Shown here: positions 34,676 to 42,879 of the stretch, one piece after another
Position numbering within the stretch: the stretch's first letter is position 1
How the letters are laid out: each line of letters starts with the position of its first letter
NCBI RefSeq assembly: GCF_039595395.1
Contig: NZ_JBCNLP010000006.1
Span: forward strand, 191,001-255,000
Reading direction: 5' to 3'
DNA: 64,000 bases
Source: Novosphingobium sp.
GTDB lineage: Bacteria; Pseudomonadota; Alphaproteobacteria; Sphingomonadales; Sphingomonadaceae
Translations under genes and position numbers: made by a program
The notes under the pieces: model-generated
The model's input: only the letters and a program-made list of their open reading frames with translations
The model's database searches: none
What the model was told of the DNA's origin: nothing

Positions 34676-34717
34676 GGCTGCCTTGTGACGGTTTGCAAGG
34701 GCGCTGTCCCGCCCGAT

Positions 34718-34734
34718 TTACACAATCCTTACAC
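34718..34734. promoter_or_regulatory. TTACAC direct repeat with 11-bp period, candidate response-regulator site
   Basis: TTACAC at 34718-34723 and 34729-34734 are exactly one helical turn apart, as OmpR/PhoB-type dimers require. The site lies in the gap between the regulator gene and the divergent efflux operon, 43 bp from the regulator start and 57 bp from the efflux start. Confidence 0.65.
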
Positions 34735-34790
34735 TTCACTTGCGAAGTCCTGACCCGCAAGCGCCGATCCGGCTGGCATAAGCGGCCATC

Positions 34791-36251
34791 ATGCGACGCC
34801 ATTCCCTTTCCCTGACGCTGCCGGCCCTGCTTCTGCCTGCCCTGCTACTGGCCGGTTGCGCGGCGACCTCGGTGTCCCGGCCCGATCTGCGCCTGCCCGA
34901 GCGCTTCACCGCCGACACGCGCGGGCAGGATGCCCAGCCTGCCGCGGCGCAGGCGCTGGACCGCTGGTGGCTGCTGTTCTCCGATTCCCAACTGACCGCG
35001 TTGGAGGATGAGGCGCTGGCCCATGCCCCCGATGCGCGCTCGGCGCTGGCCGTGCTGGATGAGGCGCGGGCGACGCGCTCGAAGGCCTTGCTGGCCTATG
35101 ATGTGCAGGGCAATGCCTCGGGCTCGATCACGCGCGGCCAGACCTCGATCAGCGGCAACAGCGCGTTCCAGATGGCGCCCTCGGGGCAGACCACCACCAC
35201 GGCGGGCAGCTTTTCGCCCTCATGGGAGCTTGATCTGTTCGGTCGCCGGGGGGCGGCGCGTCAGGCCGCCGATGCCGATCTGGTGACGGCGACCTTCACC
35301 TATCATGCCGCCTTGCAGAGCCTGACCGCGCAGGTGGCCTCCAATCTGTTCGAAGCGCGCGGCCTCTCGCTGCAACTGGCCGAGGCGCGTGACAGTCTGC
35401 GTGTGGCGCGTGAACTGGCCGAGATCGGCGTGCGCAAGGCCAGGGCGGGGATCGGCGCCGATGTCGATGCCGACAGCCTGATCGCCGACCGCGCCACGGC
35501 GCAGGCCAATGTCGTCCAGCTTGAGGCGCAACTGGCCGTCTCGCGCCAGACCTTGCTGGTGCTGCTGGGCCGGGCCGGGGCCGCGCCCGAAAGCCTGCCG
35601 GTGGATGGCGCGCTGGGGCCGCCGCCCGATGTGCCGCAGACCACGCCCGCCACGCTGCTGGTGCGCCGCCCCGATGTGATGCAGGCCGAGGCCCGGTTGC
35701 GCTCGGCCATGGGCACGCTGCGGCTGGATTCGCTGGCCCTGTTGCCCAAGATCAACCTGCAGGCCTCCACCAGCATCAGCGCCATTGCCGGCCCGGCGGG
35801 TTACACCACCTCGCTGTGGTCACTGGCCGCCGGCGTGGCCATGCCGGTGTTCGACCGCGCCCGCCTGCTGGGCGAGGTGCGCGCCCAGCGCGCCCGCGCC
35901 GAGCAGGCCGCCATCGCCTATGAAAAGGCGGTGCAGACCGGCTTTGGCGAGGCGCAGAACCAGTTGGCCACCTATGCCGCCGACCGCGCACGCCTTGGCC
36001 TGCTGATCGAGGCGGAGGCGCGCGCCCGCCACGCCTTCGACGGCCAGAACGCCGGTTATCGCGCCGGTGTCGTCGATCTCACCGCGCTGCTCACCGCCGA
36101 GCGCACATGGCGCTCCAGCCGCAATGCGCTCTCGATGCTGCGCGCCACCACGCTGAGCGACGGGGTCAATGTCTTCCGCGCGCTGGGCGGCGGCTGGACC
36201 CCGCTCGACCCGAACCATCCCGTGACATCTTTTCCGGATCACAGACCATGA
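34791..36251 (+). CDS. Outer membrane efflux lipoprotein, NodT family
   Basis: The TolC-like outer-membrane channel of a tripartite efflux pump, 486 residues. The signal peptide ends in LLLAGC, a perfect lipobox. Two OEP repeats are seen, with DRWWLLFSDSQLTALEDEAL near 60 and FSPSWELDLFGRRGAARQAADADL near 142, and RRPDVMQAEARLRSAMGTLR in the second half. Helical stretches such as LAEARDSLRVARELAEIGVRKARAGIGADVD are typical of the barrel tunnel. Its stop overlaps the adaptor ATG (36248-36251). It is unusual mainly in leading the operon rather than ending it. Confidence 0.92.
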   Translation: MRRHSLSLTLPALLLPALLLAGCAATSVSRPDLRLPERFTADTRGQDAQPAAAQALDRWWLLFSDSQLTALEDEALAHAPDARSALAVLDEARATRSKALLAYDVQGNASGSITRGQTSISGNSAFQMAPSGQTTTTAGSFSPSWELDLFGRRGAARQAADADLVTATFTYHAALQSLTAQVASNLFEARGLSLQLAEARDSLRVARELAEIGVRKARAGIGADVDADSLIADRATAQANVVQLEAQLAVSRQTLLVLLGRAGAAPESLPVDGALGPPPDVPQTTPATLLVRRPDVMQAEARLRSAMGTLRLDSLALLPKINLQASTSISAIAGPAGYTTSLWSLAAGVAMPVFDRARLLGEVRAQRARAEQAAIAYEKAVQTGFGEAQNQLATYAADRARLGLLIEAEARARHAFDGQNAGYRAGVVDLTALLTAERTWRSSRNALSMLRATTLSDGVNVFRALGGGWTPLDPNHPVTSFPDHRP

Positions 36252-37318
36252 CCGCCCGTCCGCTCTTTCTTGTCGCCCTTATCGCTCTTGCCGCCTGCCA
36301 CAAGGCCGAGGCGCCGCCGCCCGGCGCCGATACGCCGCGCGCGGTGCCCTTCGCCGCCGTGGTCCGCCAACCGCTGGGCACCGGCATCGATGTGTCGGGC
36401 CGCCTTGTCGCGCGTGAGGAAGCGGCGGTGTCGAGCCAGCTTTCGGGCTATCTGGTGGCGCGGGTGGCGGTCGATCAGGATGCGCTGGTGCAGGCCGGGC
36501 AACCGCTGGCCTATCTCGATGAGACGCTGCTGCGTTCCGATATCGCGCAGAATCGGGCCGCCGTCGCCCAGTCGCGTGTGGCCGCCGAAAAGGCCAATCA
36601 GGAGGCCTCGCGCGTCTCGGCGCTCGACCATACCGGCGTGCTGTCGGACGAAGCCATCGCCCAGCGCCGCCTTGCCGCGCGCACGGCACAGGCACAGGTC
36701 GACCAGTCGCAGGCGCAATTGTCCGCCCAATTGGTGAGGCAGGGGCTGATGGTGGTGCGCGCGCCGGTGGCGGGGCGGGTGCTGACCCGCACGGTGCGGC
36801 CCGGTGACGTGGCCTCGCCCTCGACGGTGATGTTCACGCTGGCACGCGATGACCGCAGCGAACTGGATGCCGAAATTCCCGAGGAGCTGCTGGGCGCCGT
36901 CCATCCGGGCGATCATGCGCGGGTGCGCCTTGCCTCGGGCCGCTGGGTGGAGGGCACGGTGCGCCTCGTCGCCGCGCAGGTCGATGCGCAGACGCGGCTG
37001 GGCCGTGCGCGCATCCTGCTGCCGGTGGATCGCGAGATCCGTCCCGGCGGTTATGCCCGCGCCGAAATGGCCGGGCCCCCGGTGCCGGTGTTGGCCGTGC
37101 CGGAGGCGGCGGTCTCCTATGACGGCAATGGCGCCTCGGTGACGGTGATCGAGGCGGGCGACAAGGTCCGCCGTGTGGCCGTCAAGACCGGGCGGCGCGG
37201 CGGCGGCATGATCGAACTGACCCAGGGACCGCAGGCCGGTGTGCGTGTGCTGACCGGATCGCAGGACTTCGTGCTGGACGGCGAGAAGGTCCAGCCCGTG
37301 GCGCAGAAGGGGCGTTGA
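36248..37318 (+). CDS. RND efflux periplasmic adaptor (membrane fusion protein)
   Basis: A protein of 356 residues with a probable lipoprotein signal (MTARPLFLVALIALAAC) that tethers it to the inner membrane. Barrel-sandwich/lipoyl half-motifs are GIDVSGRLVAREEAAVSSQLSGYLVARVAVDQDALVQAGQPLAYLD and LMVVRAPVAGRVLTRTVRPGDV, flanking a coiled-coil hairpin (QNRAAVAQSRVAAEKANQEASRV and QAQVDQSQAQLSAQL). Translation is coupled to the outer-membrane gene by ATGA. The permease gene starts four bases after its stop. It links the other two pump parts across the periplasm. Confidence 0.93.
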   Translation: MTARPLFLVALIALAACHKAEAPPPGADTPRAVPFAAVVRQPLGTGIDVSGRLVAREEAAVSSQLSGYLVARVAVDQDALVQAGQPLAYLDETLLRSDIAQNRAAVAQSRVAAEKANQEASRVSALDHTGVLSDEAIAQRRLAARTAQAQVDQSQAQLSAQLVRQGLMVVRAPVAGRVLTRTVRPGDVASPSTVMFTLARDDRSELDAEIPEELLGAVHPGDHARVRLASGRWVEGTVRLVAAQVDAQTRLGRARILLPVDREIRPGGYARAEMAGPPVPVLAVPEAAVSYDGNGASVTVIEAGDKVRRVAVKTGRRGGGMIELTQGPQAGVRVLTGSQDFVLDGEKVQPVAQKGR

Positions 37319-37322
37319 TTTC

Positions 37323-40300
37323 ATGAAGATTTCCGCCTGGGCGATCCGCCATCCCATTCCCGTGGCCGTCATCATGATCGCGCTGACGCTGGCGGGGATC
37401 TGGTCCTATCTGCTGCTGCCGATCAAGCGTTTTCCCAATGTGGAATTCCCCGTCGTCTCGGTCTCCGTCACCCAGCAGGGCGCCGCGCCCAGCGAGATGG
37501 AGCAGCAGATCACCCGCCCCATCGAGGATGCGCTGACCGGTATTGCGGGCCTGCGTCACACCAGCTCGACCGTCACGCTGGGGGCTTCCAGCACCTCGGC
37601 CGAGTTCGAAATCGGCACCGATATGCAAAAGGCGGTGGAGGATGTGCGCACCGCCGTCGAGCGCACCCGCGCCACCCTGCCGCAGGGCATCGATGCGCCC
37701 AGCGTGACGCGGGTCGATATGTCTTCGGCGCCCATCCTGACCTATGCGGTCAGCGCGCCGGGGGTGAGCGCGGTCGATCTGTCATGGTTCGTGGACGATA
37801 CGGTGGCGCGCGCCTTGCAGGCGCAGCGCGGCGTGGCGCAGGTGAAGCGGATCGGCGGCGTCAGCCGGGAAATCAACATCACCCTCGATCCCGACCGCAT
37901 GACCGCCCATGGCGTCACGGCCTATGCGATCAACACCGCGCTGGCCCAGTTCCACCGCGACGACACCGGCGGCCGCTCCGAAGCGGGCGGGCGTGAGCAG
38001 ACCATCCGCGTGCTGGGCTCCTCGGCGACGATGGAGCAGTTGCGCAATCTCACCATCCCGCTGAGCGCCACGCAATATGTGCGGCTGGGCGATCTGGCCA
38101 CCATCACCGACAGCCATGCCGAGGAACGCGGCTTTGCCCGGCTCGACGGCCACCCCGCCATCGCCTTTCAGGTCAGCAAGACCACGGCGGCCAGCGACGT
38201 GTCGGTCGAAGACGGCGTCGACCGCGCCATCGCCACGCTGAACGGGCAGAACAAGGGGATCGCGATCAGCAAGGTGGTCTCCACCGTGTCGGACACGCGG
38301 GCCTCCTATCTGGCGACGGTGCATGTGCTGATCGAGGGCATGGTGCTGGCGGCGCTGGTGGTGTTCCTGTTCCTGCGCGACTGGCGCGCGACGGTGATCG
38401 CGGCCTTGGCGATGCCGCTGTCGCTGGTGCCGACCTTTGGCGCGATGGTGATCTTCGGTTTCAGCCTCAACGTCATCACCCTGCTGGGTCTGACCCTGGT
38501 GATCGGCATTCTGGTCGACGATGCCATCGTGGAAATCGAGAACATCCAGAAGCGCATCGAGGGCGGGGCGAGCCCCTATCGCGCCTCGCTGATCGGCGCG
38601 GACGCCATCGGCCTTGCCGTGGTGGCGACGACGGCGACGATCATCGTGGTCTTTGCGCCCGTGTCCTTCATGGGCGGCCAATCGGGGCAGTTCTTCCGCG
38701 AATTCGGCCTGACGGTGGCGGTGGCGGTGCTCTTTTCGCTGCTGGTGGCGCGTTTCGTCACCCCGCTGATGGCGGCCTACTTTCTCAAGCCTTCCACCCA
38801 CAGCACGCCGCCGCATCAGTTGCGCGGGGCCTATCCCAAGGTGCTGGACTGGGCGCTGGCCCGGCCCAAGACGACGGTGGGGATCGGCATTCTGGTGTTC
38901 GTGGGCGCGCTGGGGATTGCCGCCACCCTGCCGGTGGGGTTCCAGCCGACGGGCGATCCGGGCTATTTCTACCTCTCGATGCAGGGCACCGCGGGCTCCA
39001 ATCATGAGACCATGGACCGCGCCGTGCGCGACGTGACCGCGCGGTTGCGCAAGCTGCCCGATGTGGAGCGGGTCTTTGCGCAAGTGGGGTCCACCAGTTC
39101 GGGCGGCGGGCCCGGCGGGGGCGGCGGTTCCTCCGATCTGCAGACCGGCACGCTGAGCATCGTGCTGAAGCACGACCGTTCGATGACCACCGATGAGTTC
39201 CAGCGCTCGATCACCGGCCTGTTGCGGCAGGTGCCCGAAGTGCGGCTGAACAATCAGGGCGGTTTTGGCGCGGCGGGCGTGGAAGTGGTGCTGGCCGGGC
39301 GCGATGGTGACGCTCTGGCGCGCGCGCAGTCTGCCCTGCTGCGCGACATGCAGGGCATGAAGACCACATTGGACCCGCGCCCCGCGCCGCCGCCCTCCGC
39401 GCCCGAACTCATCATCCGGCCACTGCCCGATGCGGCGGCTCGGTTGAATGTGTCGTCGCAGGCGATTGCGCAGGTGGCGCGGATCGCGACGATTGGCGAT
39501 ATCGACGCCAATGTCGCCAAATTCCCGACGATTCAACAGCGCCTGTCGATCCGGGTGCGTCTGCCGCGTGACGCCCGCGCCGATCTCGACCAGATCGGCA
39601 ATCTGCAGGTGCCCACGCTGGACGGCAAGATGACTCCGCTGCGCACGGTGGCCGAGCTGTCGATCGCGTCCGGCCCCGGCCAGATCCAGCGCTATGACCG
39701 CGAGCGGCGCGTGTCGGTGCAGGCCGATCTTAACGGCACCACCATCGGCCAGGCCCTGAACGAGGTGGCGACCCTGCCCGCCATGCATCACCTGCCCGCA
39801 GGCGTGCATGAGGCCCGCACCGGCGACAGCGAGGCGCTGGCCGATCTGTTCGGCGGCATCGTGGGGGCGATGGCCTCGGGCATTCTGATGATCTATTTCG
39901 TGCTGGTGATGCTGTTCCACAGCTTCTTCAAGCCGGTCACCATTCTCTCGGCCCTGCCGCTGACCATGCTGGGGGCCTTTGTGGCGCTCAAGGTGACGGG
40001 CATCGCGATCACCTTGCCGGTGCTGATCGGCATGTTGATGCTGCTGGGGCTGGCGGCCAAGAATTCGATCCTGCTGGTCGAATTCGCCATCGAGGACGAG
40101 CGCGCCGGGCAGCCCCAGCGTGAGGCCATCATGAACGCCTGCCGCGAACGTGCCCGCCCGATCGTGATGACCACCGTGGCCATGGCGGCCGGCATGCTGC
40201 CCACGGCTCTGGGCATCGGCGAGGGATCGACGTTCCGCCAGCCCATGGCCATTGCGGTGATCGGCGGGCTGATCAGCTCGACGATGCTGTCGCTGGTGAT

Positions 40301-40451
40301 GGTGCCGGTGGTCTATGAGCTGATCGACAATCTCGAAATGCGTCTGCGCCCGCGTCTGGCAAAATTCATCACGCCGCGGGCGCCCGGTGATGACGATCCG
40401 GTCCTGCCGGAGCAGGTCACGCTGGTCAGCCCGACGCCTGATGCCCTTTAG
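37323..40451 (+). CDS. RND efflux permease, AcrB/MexF-like (HAE family)
   Basis: The proton-driven inner-membrane pump, 1042 residues, with 12 membrane segments and two large periplasmic loops. It opens MKISAWAIRHPIPVAVIMIALTLAG. GLTLVIGILVDDAIVEIENIQKRIEGG near 395 contains the paired Asp of the proton relay. MGGQSGQFFREFGLTVAVAVLFSL, GFQPTGDPGYFYLSMQG and LLGLAAKNSILLVEFAIEDERAG near 910 are standard. A Gly/Ser-rich stretch (SSGGGPGGGGGSSD) sits in the second periplasmic loop near 595. Specificity cannot be read, but control by an envelope-stress-type two-component system suggests toxic compounds. Confidence 0.95.
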   Translation: MKISAWAIRHPIPVAVIMIALTLAGIWSYLLLPIKRFPNVEFPVVSVSVTQQGAAPSEMEQQITRPIEDALTGIAGLRHTSSTVTLGASSTSAEFEIGTDMQKAVEDVRTAVERTRATLPQGIDAPSVTRVDMSSAPILTYAVSAPGVSAVDLSWFVDDTVARALQAQRGVAQVKRIGGVSREINITLDPDRMTAHGVTAYAINTALAQFHRDDTGGRSEAGGREQTIRVLGSSATMEQLRNLTIPLSATQYVRLGDLATITDSHAEERGFARLDGHPAIAFQVSKTTAASDVSVEDGVDRAIATLNGQNKGIAISKVVSTVSDTRASYLATVHVLIEGMVLAALVVFLFLRDWRATVIAALAMPLSLVPTFGAMVIFGFSLNVITLLGLTLVIGILVDDAIVEIENIQKRIEGGASPYRASLIGADAIGLAVVATTATIIVVFAPVSFMGGQSGQFFREFGLTVAVAVLFSLLVARFVTPLMAAYFLKPSTHSTPPHQLRGAYPKVLDWALARPKTTVGIGILVFVGALGIAATLPVGFQPTGDPGYFYLSMQGTAGSNHETMDRAVRDVTARLRKLPDVERVFAQVGSTSSGGGPGGGGGSSDLQTGTLSIVLKHDRSMTTDEFQRSITGLLRQVPEVRLNNQGGFGAAGVEVVLAGRDGDALARAQSALLRDMQGMKTTLDPRPAPPPSAPELIIRPLPDAAARLNVSSQAIAQVARIATIGDIDANVAKFPTIQQRLSIRVRLPRDARADLDQIGNLQVPTLDGKMTPLRTVAELSIASGPGQIQRYDRERRVSVQADLNGTTIGQALNEVATLPAMHHLPAGVHEARTGDSEALADLFGGIVGAMASGILMIYFVLVMLFHSFFKPVTILSALPLTMLGAFVALKVTGIAITLPVLIGMLMLLGLAAKNSILLVEFAIEDERAGQPQREAIMNACRERARPIVMTTVAMAAGMLPTALGIGEGSTFRQPMAIAVIGGLISSTMLSLVMVPVVYELIDNLEMRLRPRLAKFITPRAPGDDDPVLPEQVTLVSPTPDAL

Positions 40452-40465
40452 CAAGCGCTTTCCGG

Positions 40466-40496
40466 GCGGGGGGAGCGGACAGGCGACGCCCCCCGC
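40466..40496. terminator. GC-rich hairpin between convergent genes
   Basis: GCGGGGGG (40466-40473) can pair with CCCCCCGC (40489-40496), 8 bp with a 15-base loop, right after the permease stop and before the convergent amidohydrolase stop. There is no T-run, so termination strength is uncertain. Confidence 0.45.
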
Positions 40497-40499
40497 GCA

Positions 40500-41993
40500 T
40501 CACTGTTCGCGATCGGCAACCTTCTGTCGGAGCCCGGCGAGGTCGGTGGCGGTGAAATAGCGGCCATCGTGGATAAGGCCGGAGATCCGGTGCAGATTGG
40601 CGGCGCTGGCCAGCGGATCGGCATCGAGCAGCAGAAGATCGGCGGTCTTGCCGGTCTCCACCGTGCCCATGCTGGCCTCGCGGTGGAGGTAGCGGGCGGG
40701 GTTGAGCGTGGTCATCTGCAGGATCGCCAGCGGCGGCAGTCCGGCCTGAGCCAGCAGATCGAACTCCTGATGCAGGCCATAGCCGGGCACGACCCAGCCC
40801 GCGCCGCCCGTGTCGTCGCCCGCCATCATCGGCACATGATGGTCGTAGAACAGTTTGGTCAGCGCCAGTTGCACGGTGAACAGGCGGCTCAGCACGGCGC
40901 GCGCGGGCTCGGTCATCACCGATGTGTAGCGCTCGCCCGCCGCATGCCAGACGGCCCGGTCCGAGCCGATGACATAGCGCAGCTCGGGACTGTTCACATA
41001 GGCCGGGTCATCGCCTAACTCCATGGTGCGCACCCGGATCAGCGTTGGTGTCTGCCAGATGCCGCGCGCCGCCAGCGTGTCTGCCAGAGCGCCGCATTTG
41101 CCCGCATCATAGCTGTCGAGCACTCTGGCATAGGCCAGGATCGCGGGCAGCGGCGTGAAGGCCAGCGGATTGGCCAGCCCGATCGCGCCGGGCACGCCGG
41201 GCGGCGGGGTGCCGGCGCCGGTTTTGGGGGCCTCGGGCGGTGCAACGACCGGGCGCGGCGGCACGATGGCCGCGCGCAAGGCGCTTTCCTGCGAGGAACA
41301 GCCCAGCAGCAGCGCATCGCCGGGGCCCAGATGCTCGATGCCGTCCATGCCATGCTCGGCGGCCTCACGCGGGTCCACCAGGGGCAGGAGGTGGCCGGTG
41401 ACCGTCAAGCCATCGGCCTTGGCGGCGGCATGGGCGGCAAACAGCACGGCGGGCGGCAGGCTGATCGCCTTGATGAAATCGGCGCCCTGCGCTTTCTGGC
41501 GATGCACCTCGGCGGCGGCCATCTCGGGCGTGGCGGCATTGGGGCCGACCAGCAGCGATCCGGGCGTCACCAGCAAGGTGGGCGCCAGCTTCGGCATCAG
41601 CGTGCCCGCCTTGCGCGCGGCCAGCAGCTCGGGCGAGCCGCTCATCTGGCGGAAGCCGGTGATGCCCATCGCCAGCATCATCTGGAGCTGGTTGACCGTG
41701 TCGCCCGGATTGAGCGGATGGGCATGCATGTCATTGTAACCGGGGACGATAAACTTGCCCCTGGCGTCGATCAGCCGGTCGCCGGGGGCGGCTTTGACCT
41801 TTCCGGCTTCGGCGATGCTGGCGATCCGGCTGCCTTCCACCACCACCGCACGATGCGCGGTCAGCTTGCCGCTGCGCGTGTCGACGATGGTGGCATTGTC
41901 GAGCACGATGCGCTGCGCGCAGGCCGCCGAAGCCGTGCCCAGGGCGAGGGCCATGCTGGCCGCATGCAGCCAGAGGCCTTTGATGTTGGCCAT
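40500..41993 (-). CDS. Exported metal-dependent amidohydrolase (imidazolonepropionase-like)
   Basis: A 497-residue enzyme with a signal peptide (MANIKGLWLHAASMALALGTASAACA). The amidohydrolase layout is IDARGKFIVPGYNDMHAHPLN near 67, with the HxH metal site, then GADFIKAISLPP, TVTGHLLPLVD, GMDGIEHLGPGD and MMAGDDTGGAG (Asp ligand), ending KTADLLLLDADPL. Relatives include Xaa-Pro dipeptidases and ochratoxin- or carboxyamide-cleaving enzymes. It is downstream of an alpha/beta hydrolase and a TonB receptor on the same strand, suggesting import and hydrolysis of one compound class. AAAGGA precedes the ATG. The Pro-rich linker around 240-260 (VVAPPEAPKTGAGTPPPG) is unusual. Confidence 0.87.
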   Translation of the reverse strand: MANIKGLWLHAASMALALGTASAACAQRIVLDNATIVDTRSGKLTAHRAVVVEGSRIASIAEAGKVKAAPGDRLIDARGKFIVPGYNDMHAHPLNPGDTVNQLQMMLAMGITGFRQMSGSPELLAARKAGTLMPKLAPTLLVTPGSLLVGPNAATPEMAAAEVHRQKAQGADFIKAISLPPAVLFAAHAAAKADGLTVTGHLLPLVDPREAAEHGMDGIEHLGPGDALLLGCSSQESALRAAIVPPRPVVAPPEAPKTGAGTPPPGVPGAIGLANPLAFTPLPAILAYARVLDSYDAGKCGALADTLAARGIWQTPTLIRVRTMELGDDPAYVNSPELRYVIGSDRAVWHAAGERYTSVMTEPARAVLSRLFTVQLALTKLFYDHHVPMMAGDDTGGAGWVVPGYGLHQEFDLLAQAGLPPLAILQMTTLNPARYLHREASMGTVETGKTADLLLLDADPLASAANLHRISGLIHDGRYFTATDLAGLRQKVADREQ

Positions 41994-42015
41994 ATATGTT
42001 TCCTTTGATCGGGGG

Positions 42016-42852
42016 TCAGCCAGCCACCGCCGCGCGTTCGTCCAGCAGGTGGTTCAGGGTTTGGGCAAAGGCCTCGGGCTTCACCGCATAGCCCAGATGG
42101 GCGCCGGGGAAGATCCGCAGCGGGGCCTCCAGCTTGTCCGACAGGGCGTGGGCGATGGGGGTGGTGGGGTTGGCCGGGTCCTGCATTTCCTCGCCCACGC
42201 CGATCACCAGCCGGGCTGCTTCCAGCTTCAGCGCCGCCATATCGAGCTGCACCGGCGGATAGTGGCGCATTTCATGTTCGAACCAATAGGTCATGTTCTT
42301 CACGATCTGGGGCGCGGGCGTGCCCGACATGGTCTGCGCAAAGACCTGATGATCCGAGGTCGGCGTCTGCATCCAGACGCGCATAAAGCGCTGCATTGCC
42401 GCGCCGATGCCTTGCGCCTTGTAGAGATCGTAAATGGCAAGATTTTCGGCGATCAGCGCGTCACCCTTTGGGTGATGGTGCGAGGCGGGCGGCTCATGCG
42501 CGATCAGCGTCTCGACCACCTCGGGGTGGCGTGCCAGCACGGTCAGCGCGACGATGGCGCCCGAGCTGCTGCCCAGAATAGTGGCGCGGCCCTTGCCGGT
42601 ATGCTCGATGAGGCGGGCGACATCGTCGGCATCGGTCTCCAGCCTTTGGGCATAATCCTGCTCGCCCTCGAGCATGCTGCGGGAAAAGCCCCGGCGGTCG
42701 TAGATCAGCACGGTGAACCGGTCCCGCAACTGCTGCGCAAGGGCTTGAAACACCATGGCGCAGCCTTGCGCGCCGGGGATGAACACGATCAGCGGCCCAT
42801 CGCCGACGGTTTCGAAATAGAGCTCGGCGCCGGGGACTTGCAATGTGCTCAT
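42016..42852 (-). CDS. Alpha/beta hydrolase
   Basis: A 278-residue serine hydrolase. Oxyanion region VFIPGAQGCAMVFQALAQQL near 27, nucleophile Ser in ILGSSSGAIVALTVLARH near 96, catalytic Asp/His near the C-terminus with PGAHLGYAVKPEAFAQTLN. There is no signal peptide, so it is cytoplasmic. GAGGAG precedes the ATG. It lies 22 bp before the amidohydrolase gene and 27 bp after the TonB receptor gene, so the three form an operon. An ester, lactone or thioester bond in the imported compound is the likely target. Confidence 0.87.
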   Translation of the reverse strand: MSTLQVPGAELYFETVGDGPLIVFIPGAQGCAMVFQALAQQLRDRFTVLIYDRRGFSRSMLEGEQDYAQRLETDADDVARLIEHTGKGRATILGSSSGAIVALTVLARHPEVVETLIAHEPPASHHHPKGDALIAENLAIYDLYKAQGIGAAMQRFMRVWMQTPTSDHQVFAQTMSGTPAPQIVKNMTYWFEHEMRHYPPVQLDMAALKLEAARLVIGVGEEMQDPANPTTPIAHALSDKLEAPLRIFPGAHLGYAVKPEAFAQTLNHLLDERAAVAG

Positions 42853-42879
42853 GGGGACGTCTCCTCTCGCAGGGGGGAT

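Noticed and set aside
37782..40454. An 890-codon open frame on the minus strand inside the RND permease
   Set aside because: It is a shadow caused by high GC and codon bias; its translation is low-complexity His/Arg/Gln-rich, while the plus strand encodes a full permease.
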